NCBI GenBank assembly: GCA_013339765.2
Contig: CM023454.1
Span: 36,632,950-36,696,949, forward strand
From: Haemaphysalis longicornis
Lineage: Eukaryota > Arthropoda > Arachnida > Ixodida > Ixodidae
Direction: 5' to 3'
DNA: 64,000 nt
Notes under the pieces: model-generated
What the model saw: only the letters and a program-made list of their open reading frames with translations
The model's database searches: none
What the model was told of the DNA's origin: nothing
Part shown: positions 10,387 to 22,640 of the stretch, one piece after another
Layout of the letters: each line of letters opens with the position of its first letter
How positions within the stretch are numbered: the first letter of the stretch is position 1
Position numbers and translations under genes: made by a program

Positions 10387-10596
10387 TGGAAAGGGGTTTT
10401 TTGGAAGGAAGACAGAGTCCGATGGACATGGATCAAGAGGCAAAACCGTCTAAAGTGAACCAGCCACAGGATTTGACTGGTGCCGCGCAATCACGCACCG
10501 GTGATGACAGCCGTTGATCCGTGCTACATGCTCATTAGGGGATGGAATGGCCGGTGAAGAGGGATAGGACAGTGAGAGCACTTCAAGAAATCTTCA
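10387..10596 (-). repeat. 5' LTR of gypsy element 1
   Basis: Partner of 4279-4488: same length, same block order, many substitutions between them. The LTR-bounded TRIM-like element starts only 16 bp further right. Confidence 0.75.
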
Positions 10597-10611
10597 TTAC
10601 AAAACTTAAAA

Positions 10612-11404
10612 TTTTACGTCTCGTCAGGACAGAGCACATCAACGATGTGGTAATGTGAAGCGATCTATTTACAGAATGTGCATGGCGGCCATGACACCCC
10701 TCGCGCAAGGGTTCGCGCCAGGCACTCCGTCATCGTCGTCATCGTTGCTGGTTGAAGGAGCTTTGAGGCATTGCCCATCTGATTTCCGTAACATTCGCCC
10801 CCGCGTCGATGAAGACCGTCGCGGTAGATGCCGAGGCAACGTTGAGCAATGGGATGAGCAATGCGATGAAAACATAAAATGAAGACGTGCCTGCATCAAC
10901 GGATGACCATGATGTCCTTGATTATGCCTGGCCCCACAACAGCGATGTCTGGAAGGTAGAAGCGAACCGTCAGAGAAACTCGAACCATGGCGGAAGAGGG
11001 ATGGGGACGTGGCATCCTCTGTTCGTCTGGTCTCGGCTTGTAACGTCAAGGCGTGATCGGCTGCTCACGGGCTGGGGACACAGGGCGGGGGACGAGGACC
11101 AATGCTCCTCGCTGTAGGCTGGCGCTTCCCGACACAGCCCACGTTTCCTGGACGATTTGGCCCAGGTGGAGATGACACGATATCGTAGCCAAGATGGGGT
11201 TACCGTGCGCACTCCGCCAAAAATGTTACGTGGCGGCAGCACAGAGGACATAAACGATGTGATTGGTTGAAAGGATCTATATACAGAATGTACATGGTGG
11301 CTATGACACCGCTCGCGCCAGTTTCGTGACAGGCACTTTGTCATTGTCGTCATCGTTGCTGGTTCAAGGTGCTGTGAGGCATTGCCCATCTGATTCCCGT
11401 AACA
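10612..11404 (-). mobile_element. TRIM-like short LTR element
   Basis: Direct repeats of about 182 bp (10612-10793 and 11224-11404) enclose only 430 bp. The right copy has inverted ends TGTTACG/CGTAACA; the left copy has lost its TG. On the minus strand the right copy is followed by TTTTTGGCGGAGTGCGCACG, a good primer-binding candidate. The sequence just before the left copy (GCGGGGGCGAA) is purine-rich, as a polypurine tract would be. No gag or pol motif is visible inside, so it is either a terminal-repeat element in miniature or an internally deleted LTR element. I found no matching target duplication. Confidence 0.7.
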
Positions 11405-14400
11405 TTATATTTATGCACTCACCTAGGGAGCAAAAACTTGTAGGCTTTCTAATAGGAAAGCGTAGTGGAAATTAGGAAGAAGGCATGGGCGTGGACCGGG
11501 CATTTATTGTGAAGGTAATGAAAGTTCATGCGTGCGAATTACTGCATTTATGCGTACACGGTGATTCTTCTGTGAATTTAAGACCTGCGCTTTGTTTATT
11601 ACATAAGAAATGTAGTAATAACTTTGCTTTGTGCTATTTCTCTAATACGGTTTTGCTACCATGCCTAAATTTGTGAACAGACGTGTTGTTATGTACGCTG
11701 TAAATCGAGTGGCTGAGGCCTCTGTCAGACCACATTCGCCTTTAGTCTCCGCCTCCCCTTGGTTTTTGCCAAAAAATAAAAATCAAATACCCAAATACTC
11801 AAATATACCCGCTGTGCATTAGGGGAACAAAGTGAATCCCTAAACAAGGCAAGCGTGACAGTTGGCGGCATAAAATTCGAGGGGCAGATGAGATCAGACA
11901 GTTTCACTAGAGAAATTGGTCGCAGGTAGCACAGGATCGGGATAATTGGCGATCTATGGGAGAGGCCCTTTGCCCTCAGTGGGCGTAAACAAACTTACGA
12001 TAGTGATGATGATATGTACATAAGTATCAAATATATTTAAAAGGTCCGGCACGGCTAAAACTATAACAAATACAATTAGTTCTGCTTAGACAGGGGACTT
12101 CCTTTCTAAAAAAATTATCCTTTGTCAATCGATGCCTAACACCCATTGCTAACTTTTTGTCCAACTTTTATTTTGTTGTTTTTGTGTACTCTTTGCTTTT
12201 GCTGTGTTTTCTCGTGCGTGAAGTTTATAAAATTTCCCTTTTACTGCCATTTTTTCTTTAGGAGTTTTAGTGATGACTGTAACCTTAATAGATTCGTTGA
12301 AAAGCTTTGATATGTATGTATCGTTACCTGGTTCGGGAGGAAAAGAGCGATACCTTGTACATGCTCAATCCAGAATACGGGTACAAGTTTATACTTCTCT
12401 TGTTATTGCGTTTTTGCGAAAAACAATATTGTACTTTATTATTTGTTTTTCAAAGTCATAACCAAAAAACCTAGACAGCCTGCTTTTTAACCACACAAGT
12501 GTCTAAAGACAGCCCATCATACAGATATAAAATGGCTATGAATTTCTAGTTTTCTTCAATTTTTACACATTCAATGCAAACCCTGATCATGTCAAGTAAG
12601 CTGCTTTTTTGTAGGAATTTTGAAGTTTTTTCTTTCTAACTACGCAGTTAAGCTTGTTTACCTTCAGCTGCTCATCACGATTCCTAAAATATTTCCTGCC
12701 CTTCGCATATAAGTGGACAACTCACAGCGAGAAAACCTGCAATAGAATTCTCCACTATGTTCAGCTCGGCAAATGATCACAAACGGTAAAGCTTGTAGTG
12801 GCAAGCTCAAAAGAGCTGTAAAAAACCATCAGAGTAAGGTTGTAATTGGGCTTTTTTGATATAATGATTAGGACCACTCAACCCATTTTGGCTGCCTATA
12901 ATAGATTTAAAGCTGTCACTGTTAAACAACAATAGCTTCATTCTACAGGGTTTCAAGTTTCGAATGGGTAGTTCAATATTGCATTTGCGGGACGCGAAAC
13001 CACTTTGCGACAGTATGAATTGAAAAGGGTGAGTAAATAGAACACTTCGATAACATATAAACATCGATAAAATAAAAATACCCATAAATGTTTCTACCCC
13101 CCGCCGTAGCTACGCATTAAGTTAACATGTAAACTCATGGTTTAATCTGTTTTTGTGCTATTAAAAGTTGTACATTTCTGTTTTTAGAAGTACGTAATTC
13201 TTTTGTTGCAGTAACGCAATGATATTGGAAGCATGACGGCTGCAGACCAGAAGAAAAACTTTGAGGAGGGTTTTATGATGGCAACCGAATGTTCCGAAAT
13301 AAAGCTAACGGAAGTTAACATGCGGAAATAAACTGTAACAAGTCGTCCCTGTGTATATTTATTATATATACTCAGCCAACAAAATACCCGAAGAAAATAT
13401 TTTGTGCGTGCACAACAGCAAGTTCACTCAAACCAGGGCTGAAGTTTCAGGTTTCCTTTTATAAAAAGGACCAGTGGCTTACCAGTTGTATTATTTACGC
13501 AAAGCGGGTGTGTCCGACCTAGTATCCTAAACATAGGGTCTTGACACAGGCCCCGGGTATTTGATAAAGCTTGACAGGTACCACTAAACGAAGATAACAG
13601 GTACTGTACAATGTTACTGGCCTTGGTGTTAGTGATTCTTGGGTGCAGAAACCGCGGAATCCTAGGGTATGGTGCTTGACTCCAAACGTAAGTCCGCTAC
13701 CCACCTACGAAACGGCCCCTGAATTTTTTCCTGTTAGCTAAAACGCGCCACCATCGCAGCAATGCTCTTCGTGTTTGTTTCCGAGAGGTGGCCAGGTATC
13801 TGAAGGTTTAAGATGCGTGATCAGAGGTAGCCACAAAATTGCGAATATAATGTGGTAGTAATGGGCAGAGCTAGTCGTTATTGTTGAGATAAAAACCTAA
13901 TAAAACCGTACGTGAACGACGGAAATCGGCAAAAATTTAAATGTACAAGAAAGTTTTGTAAAAAATATTTCACAATGGTTTTTTTTGGTGCTTGTTGAGA
14001 TATTATGCCCTATCTTTTAACACAATTCTTTCAAGTTTAACGAAGCAACAGCCAAAAGCGTCTTGAAAAAACGGGCCGCTTCCATTGAGAATAAGTTTCC
14101 TCAAAAAGAAGAGACAGTGCTGTATTATTTGCTGCTTTTCTAGGTTGCCAAGGTCAACCTCTATATTAGGAAATGGGCATTCTTCATACTAAATTTTTCA
14201 CACACAGCATGCTCCATCTGTATCGAGATAAAACCTTGGACGAGTAGTTTAAATTTGGGTATTGTACAAGGTAGGGAGATGGGGTTTTCTTAGTTTGTGG
14301 CAAGCACATCGCAATTCATGGAACCCAAACTGTCTGCTTTTATCTGACTCTTCTACAGTCCGTCACCTGAACAGCTGCGTAGGTGCCTGTTGGTGTGGCA

Positions 14401-15063
14401 GAAATCCGCAACGTGGTTGTAGCTGTTTTCGAATGTCATAGCAATTTAGTGGACGTTTGTCTTTCCATGCTGTTTGGTTTTGGCCCTTTGGATGAGTGCA
14501 AAACCATTTACAAAAAGTCCAACAAGTCCTTCACAGATAAACAGAGCTGGTTAATGAACGCCCACCCTTGCCATATACACGTCTGTAGGGGGACCGTTGA
14601 GGACGAATGTAAGTATAATAAACTTTACAGCTCCAAGCGAATCGTTTATTTTCCCCACAAACAGTTTCCAGTGTGTTGTGCTTTGATGGCGAAGTCGTTC
14701 TGAAACATCTTGGTATATGTACCCTAAAGTTCTTTTAAAACCTCATCATTGGTGTTTAACTTCAATTACAGAAACAAAATTATAATAACGCACAAAAAAG
14801 TTTCAAAAACCACTGTGTATCCCCCATGAGCGTGGCTGGGGCACCCTATGGATAACGGAAATAAATGTGCATGACACACAATAATGGCTGAAAGCTGGGG
14901 TAGTTGGTGTTGATTTAGAACCATTTTACTAGCGAAAAACGGACAGTAGCCGGAACAATTGCTAGACTTCAACTGAACAGCTTTTAGTTGAGACACGTAA
15001 TATATGATAACGCTAACAGACACGGCGCACAGATGAAAACACTTACAAAGAATAAAGAACTAC
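11405..15063. other. A+T-rich spacer, no recognised feature
   Basis: Several short open frames occur (for example 11485-11676, 12270-12461, 14383-14703), none with a recognisable domain, and no repeat of other parts of the window was seen. Part of 14760-15060 may be the 3' untranslated end of the Penelope relic next door. Confidence 0.4.
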
Positions 15064-15330
15064 TCAACAGTCATAAATGTGTACCACCCCACACTGCCAA
15101 GCTCTTGCCGTAAGAGCGAAGGAAGGCACGCTGATAAAGCTATCTGCCTCCCTGTGAATATGGCAGGCCTCACAAAGCTCTAGTTTTACTTGGTCGCGCC
15201 CGCTGCCTGATGCACATGTGGCATCAAATGCTGGGACACAACCCTGACACCGAGTAGAATGGTCGGCCAATTGGGCGTGCGCGGCAAGCGATGCCACTGC
15301 AGCTCGGGGGTACACAGCTATAACACTGCA
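15064..15330 (-). pseudogene. Penelope-like element, GIY-YIG-type endonuclease C-terminus
   Basis: The minus-strand frame gives SLAAHAQLADHSTRC, CVPAFDATCA, RDQVKLELCEACHIHREAD and SFISVPSFALT. This order (a C-P-F block, R..R-E--EA-HI-----ISVPS--L) is that of the C-terminal half of the Uri/GIY-YIG endonuclease of Penelope-like retroelements. The catalytic GIY and YIG motifs would lie further upstream (right) and are not visible, so this is a 5'-truncated relic. It ends with a stop at 15064. I made the match by eye; it rests on spacing as well as residues. Confidence 0.5.
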
Positions 15331-15599
15331 GATCGGTCTACTTCTTTGTAGGTCCCTCTTTGTTTTTCGCAGCTAAAACGGTCCTTAACGCGTGACACAG
15401 TAGCAGTAAGCCTAATTTTCATTAGTATTATGGTACTTTCATCGTTGCTCTCTTCGCCTAGAGATGGGATCTCATGGCTGCGCCAATACACATTGTGGCA
15501 CGTGGTTTTGTTGAAAAATTTCCCTTCGCTTAAAACTTTGTTTGCTACCACGTCGGCCACTAATTGCATCAAAAAACAAAAGGGGAAAACGTACCCACT

Positions 15600-16540
15600 A
15601 TCATAATGATGCGCATATAGATAAAGCTAGGACTGCCACAGTTTACTGCCACAGAAACTGAACTGTTTTGGGATGTTTAGGCGACATAGGTGGCAGGGGG
15701 TATTACAAACATGTGTAAAAATTGAAATTATGTTGTTTGGAACTAGCATAAAAAGTTGCAAAATTGATTTGGTGTTATTTTGTTTATTAGCGTTTAGCGT
15801 TTAAAATCAATTTATTTTTGTTTTAAATAGACGCATGTACTTATGCCCACGAGGCGTGGCATAAGAAGACTCGTATGTCTCCTGACGAGGTAACAGGCCC
15901 GGGAATACAGAGCGGAAAGCAGTGGATGCAACCAAAGAAAATAGTACAGTGTAAAACGTCTGCACTAGAACGGGAAAAATAACACTTCGAATATATATTA
16001 AAGTGAGGACAAGGAAGCACACTTTGTAGAGAATAGAAAAAATATGTTTAGTACATGCGCATTAAAACTGATTACATGTCCAAACAAGAGATTGTTAAAA
16101 TTGTGTGTTTATACAAGATAAAAAGTTAACATAGATGATGCCTACTACAATAGTGTTAGTTACTGCATACAATGTAAAAACGCAGGAATGTCAGTTAAGA
16201 CCGGAAGTATTTAAAAGAAGCAGTTTTACCAAAGTTTTTTTACCTCTACCTGCAAATTTTTCTTCCGTGGTGTGAGGGACAAAAGCTCCTAACGCGCCTG
16301 CGGTGGCCGCCAGCACTTTTCAATCACGAAGCAATGTTTAGATGGCGTGGCGATGGAGCGCTATTTCCCAGCGTTCCTCGTCCTCACCCCGGCACGCGCG
16401 TCGGAGAGACCCTTCTGTTGGCTTCGTAGTCTGCTTTAGCGATGCTTCTGGGCCTGTTTTGGGGCACTTTCTTGTTCACGGCGCGCTTACGTCGCACGGC
16501 TTGATTAACTTCCTCTACAGCACCTCCTGGGCAACCCGGA
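15600..16540. other. Spacer, no recognised feature
   Basis: A+T-rich sequence up to about 16230, then a short G+C-richer stretch to 16540. No coding or repeat signal that I can name. Confidence 0.4.
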
Positions 16541-17189
16541 CCTGATGATGACGATGATGATGGTTGGTGTTTAATGGCGCAAGGCCAGTGAGGGCAAAGA
16601 GCGCCAGAGAAGAAGTTATTTAATGTAGAGAAGTTATTACCACAAAAGGTAGGTATAAAACGTGTAAAACGGACATAGTAAGATCAATTAGAGCTAATGG
16701 TGATGGCTGGTGTATAGGGTCAGATTTGATTATGCATGACAGGAAACGAGGTTTAAAAACCTAACGTCTGACAAGTACTTAAACACGCGTTTCACAGAAA
16801 CCATGGCATCGCCACCCAGAAACAACGATGGGTGTAGGTAATAAGGTTGTCTACAGAGTTCCCTGAAGTGTTTGTGCCGTGTTGTGTCAAGTGCCTTGCA
16901 TTGTATGAGTTTGTGGACCACGGATATGCCCTCCCCACTCCTGCTCCACAGGGGTCTTAGAGACACATGTGGTTGCCTATCCGTTATCCAGCTAGGTAAC
17001 ATCAATGTGGCTGTTGTGTTAGTCAGTAGTGTATTGTCCCAAGGGTGGTTTTATTACGTGTAGTTTGTTGTCTGTCTATTCGCTCCAGTCTGCTTGCCAA
17101 GTTTTCCGGAGTTTCTGCCTGATGTGTGGCTTGGGGTCTGTGTAAGGTCGTGTTGTTATGTTTGCTGTGTTTCGGAGAGCAGCATTGGC

Positions 17190-17700
17190 GGCCATTTTAT
17201 CCGCCAGTTCATTTCCGCCGATGCCAGAGTGCCCTGGCACTGAACGCACAGTCACCTCAAGGTTTGGCCTGCATAATTGATTTCAAGACATGGTTAAGTA
17301 CATGGTTTTTTGATGACCTTCCTGATGAAAATGCAAGGACGACGCTCAGCGAATCTGTATAGATGACAGATTTAGGAATATGATGTTGAACTATCTGACA
17401 TACAACCAGAAAATGCCATATGCTTCTTCCGTAAAAATACTTGTATTACCATTCATGGTTCTACATGCTTCAAGATTGGGTCCATGCGCAGCACGACATC
17501 ACAGTGAGCGTTTCAGATGCATCACTGAAAAACTTGGCAGCCCTGTATTTCTCTTGCGGATAAATTAAATGCTGCAGACACAGGACGAAGATGCCATGGT
17601 GCTACAACATCAGTGTGAGATGATTTGAATGAATATGTAATTAAAAACTGGTTTAAAGATGTGTTTTTTCATTGATTAGATTTTGGATGCTTATAGAAGG
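17190..17700 (-). pseudogene. LINE 1 RNase H domain
   Basis: The minus strand at about 17165-17240 reads VPGHSGIGGNELADKMAANA, the C-terminal RNase H motif with its histidine and final aspartate. Further upstream, stops break the earlier catalytic blocks, though an SVYTDS-like piece is seen near 17345-17360. This domain removes RNA from the cDNA hybrid in I-type elements. Confidence 0.7.
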
Positions 17701-17989
17701 TCTACGTAAGTTCGCAGGTACGCTAAGCACCATTTGTCGCCTTCCCCATAAAGACTGTTGACAGGATTGGTACGGAATGCCCCACAGGAGAGGTGAAGCC
17801 TCAGGTGAAGCACTCGGTCGACCATTTTAAGTGCTGTTTTTGTGGCTGAACCATACAAAACACTTCCGTAGTCCAATATGACCCTACCAACGCGGCAAAA
17901 ATTCGAAGTAAAGTTGTTTGTCTGCACCGTATGGTTGGTGAGATAAGACTTTCTGAACTTTCACTGTTTAAAGGCATTTTTGTTACAGT

Positions 17990-18780
17990 CGTTTTATATG
18001 AGGGATGAATGTTAGTTTTGCGTCAAACACCACACCCAAAAACATGTGTTGTATTTCACTGCAATCGAATCACCGAGGAGTTTTAAGTCGGGATCGGGCA
18101 GGGTGCCCCGTCTTTTTGAGAATACAACGCAGCTACTTTTAGAAGGATTGAGTTTAAATCCATTTTCATCCTTTAAGCGGGAAAGTTTGTTTACCCCAAG
18201 CTGGACCTGACGTTCACCAATTGATACGTTACTCGATTTGAAAGATATTTCAACGTCATCTACATACATCAAGCAATATATGGTTCGCGGTAGTGCCTTT
18301 CGGAGAGAGTTCATCTTTAGTATAAACAAGGTGGAGCTCACAACGCCACTTTGAGGCATACCATTTTCCTGCACGTGAACGTTTGAAAGTGTTGAACCGA
18401 CTCTGACCCGAAATGTTCTTTCGGCCAGTAACTGGAAAGAGTGTTCAGTATGTTACCTGATATACCAAAGGATTTGAAATCTCTAAGAATGCCGTAGCAC
18501 CATGCGGTATCGTATGCTTTTTCAATATCAAAAAATACTGCCATGCAATACTGGCCATGGACGTAGGCATCTTTTATGTAGGGATCCAAAGCAATTAATT
18601 CATCATTGGTTGATCTCCCCTCCCTGAAGCCAGCCTGGAAAGTCTGAAGAAGACCATTGTACTCTAAGAAGTACATGAGTCTACTGTTGATAATCTTCTC
18701 GAGAAGCTTGCACAGGCAGCTGGTCAGGGCAATGGGCCATAGCTAGCAGGAGAGGAACAGTCCTTCATTTCCTTATAGAA
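17990..18780 (-). pseudogene. LINE 1 reverse transcriptase
   Basis: Two open parts in the minus direction cover the palm and fingers. The first (18338-18676) has LQTFQAGFREGRSTNDELIA and FFDIEKAYDTAWCYGILRDF. The second (18012-18374) has LPRTIYCLMYVDDVEISF, so the catalytic YVDD box is intact, then FKLNPSKSSCVVFSKRRG. A frame change near 18350 separates them, and the QGSVLS block is altered to GVVSSTLF. The RT would prime on nicked target DNA. Confidence 0.85.
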
Positions 18781-19155
18781 AGCCACTACAATGGCCTCCC
18801 TTCAAGACCTTGGAAGTTGCCCCGAAAGCAATATTTTGTTGTATAGGTGTAGGAGTATCTCAAAAGTCTCTGGGTGTAGGTGTTGTATCATGGTGTATGT
18901 AATTTTATTGCGCCAGGATTTGAAGTTTGCTCGTGCTCAGGGTAGCCCTAAACACATAGAGTGTGAATTCAGAGTTATAAGAAGATTTTGATTTGTGTTT
19001 GTCATGTAAGGGCTTTTTATCTGCAGATGTTTTGTGTTGCATGAAACTGTTAGTGTAATGCGCTGAGCTGGACACATGTTGGAAGTGTTGTGCGAGTGTG
19101 TTTGCCTGGTCTACGAGTGGGCCCCCTGTCGTTCTTACATTGTGTTTGTTGTCAT

Positions 19156-20250
19156 TTAAGTTTTTGTATTTTGTGTCCAGACTTTGTGTGTGTCCGTGTT
19201 TGAATTTTTGGATTTCAGGGAGTTGTGCCAACTCTTTCCTTTTGCCTCACGGCACACACGTTTTCTCAATGCCTGGGCCCGTTTGAACAAAATAAGGTTA
19301 CCCGACGTGGGGTACCGACGGAGAATACCCCACGCCTTGTTTTGGGCCGCTCGCTTTCGCCTACAGTACTGATTCCACCACGGCCTCGTCTGGTTGCACG
19401 GGGCACCAGAGGCGTGGGGAGTGGACTTTTCGGTGGCGTCGAGGATGTGCGCCATGAGGAGCTGGGAAGCTTCTTCAACGCGTAGCTGTCCAATAGATGT
19501 GTGTGGTAGTTTGGACGTCTTTGTAAATGAATTCCAGTCAGCTGTTGCTTCATTGAACCTGTTCTGGGAAGATGGACTGTGTTGGCCTTTATCTATATAT
19601 GTTAGTGAGGTGGGGAAGTGGTCACTACCATTAGTGTTAGTGCCCACACCCCACTTGAGAAGAGGAAAGAGAACTGCGGAGCCCATAGCCAAGTAAAGAT
19701 ATGAGTATGTGTGGTGTCCTATGTTATGGTATGTAGGCTGTTTGTGGAAAAGGCATGCTCCTGAAGGTGTAAGAAATTTCTGTATCAGGCGACCTCCGGT
19801 ATCTCTGCGAGAAGAGCACCCAAGAGAGTGGTGGGAATTAAGGTCGCCTGTAAGGATATATGGTTGGGGAAGCTGGCCGACCAGTGCCTCGAAGTCAGAG
19901 CTCGAAAGTGCCACATCAGGAGGAATGTATAAGGAGCATACCGTTATCAAGCTAATAAATATTATTGTGCGAGTTGCCAGAGCCTCAAGAACAGTGTTCA
20001 AATTGACAGGGTGCCATGCTAAGGATTTTCAGGCGATTATGACCACATCTCCAGAAGAGTGCGTGCAGCCATCCCTGTCCCTTCGGTATACCAGACAACT
20101 ATTCAAGAAATTTGTGTTTGGAATTCACATGTGTTTCTTGGACACCCATTACACTTAGCTCTTTAGCGTGCAGAATCTCGTACACGTCATCAAGATTATT
20201 CAGAAGGTCTCTGCAGTTCCATTGAACAATATTTTCTCTTCTCATTATTA
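19156..20250 (-). pseudogene. LINE 1 apurinic-type endonuclease
   Basis: Starts right after ORF1 with NIVQWNCR and DVYEILHAKELSVMGVQETH. The open part at 19156-20001 contains VCSLYIPPDVALSSSDFEAL, YILTGDLNSHHSLGCSSR (the GDFN-H motif, with F replaced by L) and NGSDHFPTSL, the terminal SDH motif. The domain nicks target DNA to start insertion. A stop and shift lie between the first block and the long open part. Active-site residues N, E, D, N, S, D and H are largely readable, but the gene is not translatable in one frame. Confidence 0.85.
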
Positions 20251-20261
20251 AGTGTTCAGAG

Positions 20262-21600
20262 CTACTGGAGTGTGACTATTTATCGAGGGTCTTTCGGGGC
20301 TTGGACTCTTGGAGGGGGTATTCTGACCTTCTCTACTGACCTGTACGTCGCAGTCCGTTCTTTCCGTGCGGTAAAAGCTGGAAGGGCTCGACGTCCATGT
20401 CGTCATCTGAAGGCAAGCTGGTGCCCAGCGGACTGGGCCCCCTTGACTTGGTACCCTTTCTGGTGTTTTTTGGCTGGTGGTGGAGGTGGTGGAGCTTAGA
20501 TGGGCGCTGCTGTGGGCCCTCCCGTCTCCATATCCGTGCCTTCCGGTGTTTCTAGTACCGGTGGAAAGGAAACAGTGAGAACGGCAGAGCTCCCAGCGGC
20601 GATCACAATCGCAGCATTCGCTGGAGTCGCCGCACTGGGCGATTCCTGACACCGCTGGACTACCGAAGGCAGTCCGACAAGAGACGGGGCCCTCGCAGCT
20701 TCTGCAGGTGTTGTAGAGGCAGCAGGTGGCTGCTCAGCTGGGGTCTGGGACAGCAACACATCAGCAACAAGGCTGCACTGTGTCGGTGCGCTGACCAAAC
20801 GCTGCAACAACCCCCGGCGCGCCGCGTCTGCATAAGATGTGGCCGAATGCAGCCTAAAATTTTGGTATGCCTCAGCAAAGGTTATGTTTTCTGTTACTTT
20901 CATTTGTAGAATTTCTTCTTCTGCTTTGAATTTTGGGCAGGTTTGCGAATAAGCAGCTTGCGGGCCACTGCAATTCATGCATTTCACTGTGCTGTTTCGA
21001 CAGTCACCCGACGAATGGTTAGTCTCTCAACATTTAAGACAAGTCAGCTGTCCTCGATATGATAAAGTTCCATGGCCCTATCGTTAGCATTTAAAGCATC
21101 GCCCGGGATTAGGGACATATGGTCGTACATTGCAGCTTGGGAAGGCCATTTTGACCTTTTCGGTTGGGGTTGTGAAATCAAAAGTTAGGACAAGAGTCTT
21201 TGTTAGGATTGCCTGATTTGCTCTACGGATTACAATTCATTTGACAGAAGTTACTCCTTGAGCTTGAAGCAGCTGAAGATGTTACACGTCTGGCTCAGAC
21301 TGTAAGTCCTTTTCTGAGATTACACCTCGAGAGGAGTTGAGGGTTTTATGTGAAGTCACAATAACAGACAGGTCAGCCAATGTGTTCTGTTTCAAGAGGT
21401 TTTCTCTTTGATTTTTTCGTTTTACTTGACCACGTAGGTCACCGGATGAAAGCTTTTTAACATCATAGTCTGAGCCGAGAACAGACTCAATGCATTTGGC
21501 CAAAAGAATGACTGACTTCTTGCCAACAAGGGTGCCCCCTGTGGAATGAACTACAAGGTGTTTACAGAAGTGTTCTGCCTTCTATTTAACAAGTACTTCA
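20262..21600 (-). pseudogene. LINE 1 ORF1 with three zinc knuckles
   Basis: The Gag-like nucleic-acid-binding protein. Near the N-terminal side (21282-21503) is AKCIESVLGSDYDVKKLSSG with KQNTLADLSVIV, the RNA-recognition part. At 20940-21110 there are three CCHC-type units (RCFKC..., TCLKC...HSSGDC, VKCMNC...QTC), the first two carrying stops. The open part 20496-20987 continues with AEAYQNFRLHSATSYADAAR, then a proline-rich tail. ORF2 starts almost at once after it. The copy is inactive. Confidence 0.75.
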
Positions 21601-21605
21601 TTGCG

Positions 21606-21984
21606 CCCTTTTTTTCTGAGGCCGCTCATTGGAGGGGGGGATTTGAGAAAATAACATAGAGCATGTATAAAAGCAGCGAGCCGAGGACACTTTCTTCGCC
21701 AGCCTTACCCTGATAGCATAAGAGGTCCCGGAGCTCTCTGCCTGGTAAAAAAAACAGGGAGCCCATCCGCCGGAGATTGACCTGGGCTCCGACAGCCACC
21801 GTTTGAGGTTTCTACCCTTCGCCTTAAAAACACATCGCCACGGTTGGATCCAGCTTACGTTTGTGGGGCTCGGGTTCCGCGGTATCACCAACAGCGTCAC
21901 CAAGATTACTCTAGGTGCCCTGTGCGGGGCGGACCTAACGGAAATGACTGGTCGTACAGCAACAATGCGTGAAGGATTGGTTTG
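21606..21984. other. Spacer left of repeat copy 2
   Basis: About 380 bp with no recognised element. It separates the 5' end of the LINE from the dispersed repeat. Confidence 0.4.
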
Positions 21985-22640
21985 CAAGGTGGGAAAACGA
22001 AATGTACAGATTTCACAGACAGCTGGAAGCTAGAGAAAAACAGGGCCTCTTCCTCTCTGCTTGTCACGAATGAGACTGGGTTTTCTAAATTGGGGAAATC
22101 CAAGTCGGTTGTGTTAGCAACTGTTACAAAGACTAATGGATCGACGTGTTCTGATAAACGGTGATTACAAAAGTTCGTCACCTTCCTCGCACTTCTCAAG
22201 CATACGAGACAATTTAGTTTAAATTTGTATAAATATGAATCACTAAGCTCACATGCCGGAATATTTCGGTCTATGCGTTTGTGTCGCGCGGTGGTGTAGG
22301 CCAGAGCAAGCACATCAGGAGGACTAGGTTCCGCTGTTTCGTCCTTTCAAACACGCTCCTCTCCGTTTCCTTCATTTCTACGCACATCCAGGATACTGCT
22401 GCCGCATCCGCTGCTCGAGCCCGGCCGAGGCCGACGCAGCCGCGTTCAGGACGGCGCCCCCGCGAAACCCAGGTAACATCTGGCACAATCTCTGGGTTTA
22501 CTTTTTTAGAGCCACCTGTGTGAATTCAAAAGACGTCGCATGTGGAATTTTTTGGGGTGTCGTTCAAAGGTTTTACTTTCCGACCACATTCACAGCATGG
22601 TTTGGAGCTGATATAATAATTTTATTTTGTATGTTACCAG
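21985..22640 (+). repeat. Unclassified dispersed repeat, copy 2
   Basis: Collinear with 90-740. Shared words include GTATAAATATGAATCACTA then AGCTCACAT, GCGGTGGTGTAGGCCAGAGC, CACATCAGGAGGACTAGG and GCCACCTGTGTGAATTCAA. Between the last two words this copy holds a G+C-rich block (22380-22470) that is more diverged in copy 1. Confidence 0.6.

Larger units (their letters stand above)
4279..10596 (-). mobile_element. Ty3/gypsy retrotransposon 1 (minus strand, degenerate)
   Basis: Two 210-bp direct repeats (4279-4488 and 10387-10596) bound a minus-strand series of gag, zinc knuckle, protease, RT, RNase H and integrase, the Ty3/gypsy order. All coding parts carry stops and frameshifts. A 991-bp foreign insert with an 8-bp target duplication splits the RT and RNase H (6268-7258). 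I see no clear polypurine tract beside the left LTR and no matching flanks, so the ends have decayed or were rearranged. The LTRs differ at many positions, so this is an old copy. Confidence 0.85.
16545..21605 (-). mobile_element. I-type LINE (minus strand), near full length
   Basis: About 5.06 kb in the order ORF1 with zinc knuckles (20262-21600), endonuclease (19150-20250), RT (17990-18780), RNase H (about 17190-17400), and a 3' tail ending at 16545. The presence of RNase H after RT points to the I group. The 3' end reads, on the minus strand, GGCCTTGCGCCATTAAACAC followed by (CAT)n, the simple-repeat tail used by I-type elements. All reading frames are broken. It is one of two RNase H-bearing LINEs in the window. 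Confidence 0.85.

Noticed and set aside
10669..11049. Minus-strand 126-codon frame as a gene
   Set aside because: It lies across the LTR and interior of the TRIM-like element, is of low complexity and shows no domain.
14383..14703. 106-codon plus-strand frame as an exon
   Set aside because: No domain and no flanking splice pattern I could defend.
20272..20499. Plus-strand frames across the LINE at 16545-21605
   Set aside because: They are shadows of the minus-strand ORF1, endonuclease and RT.
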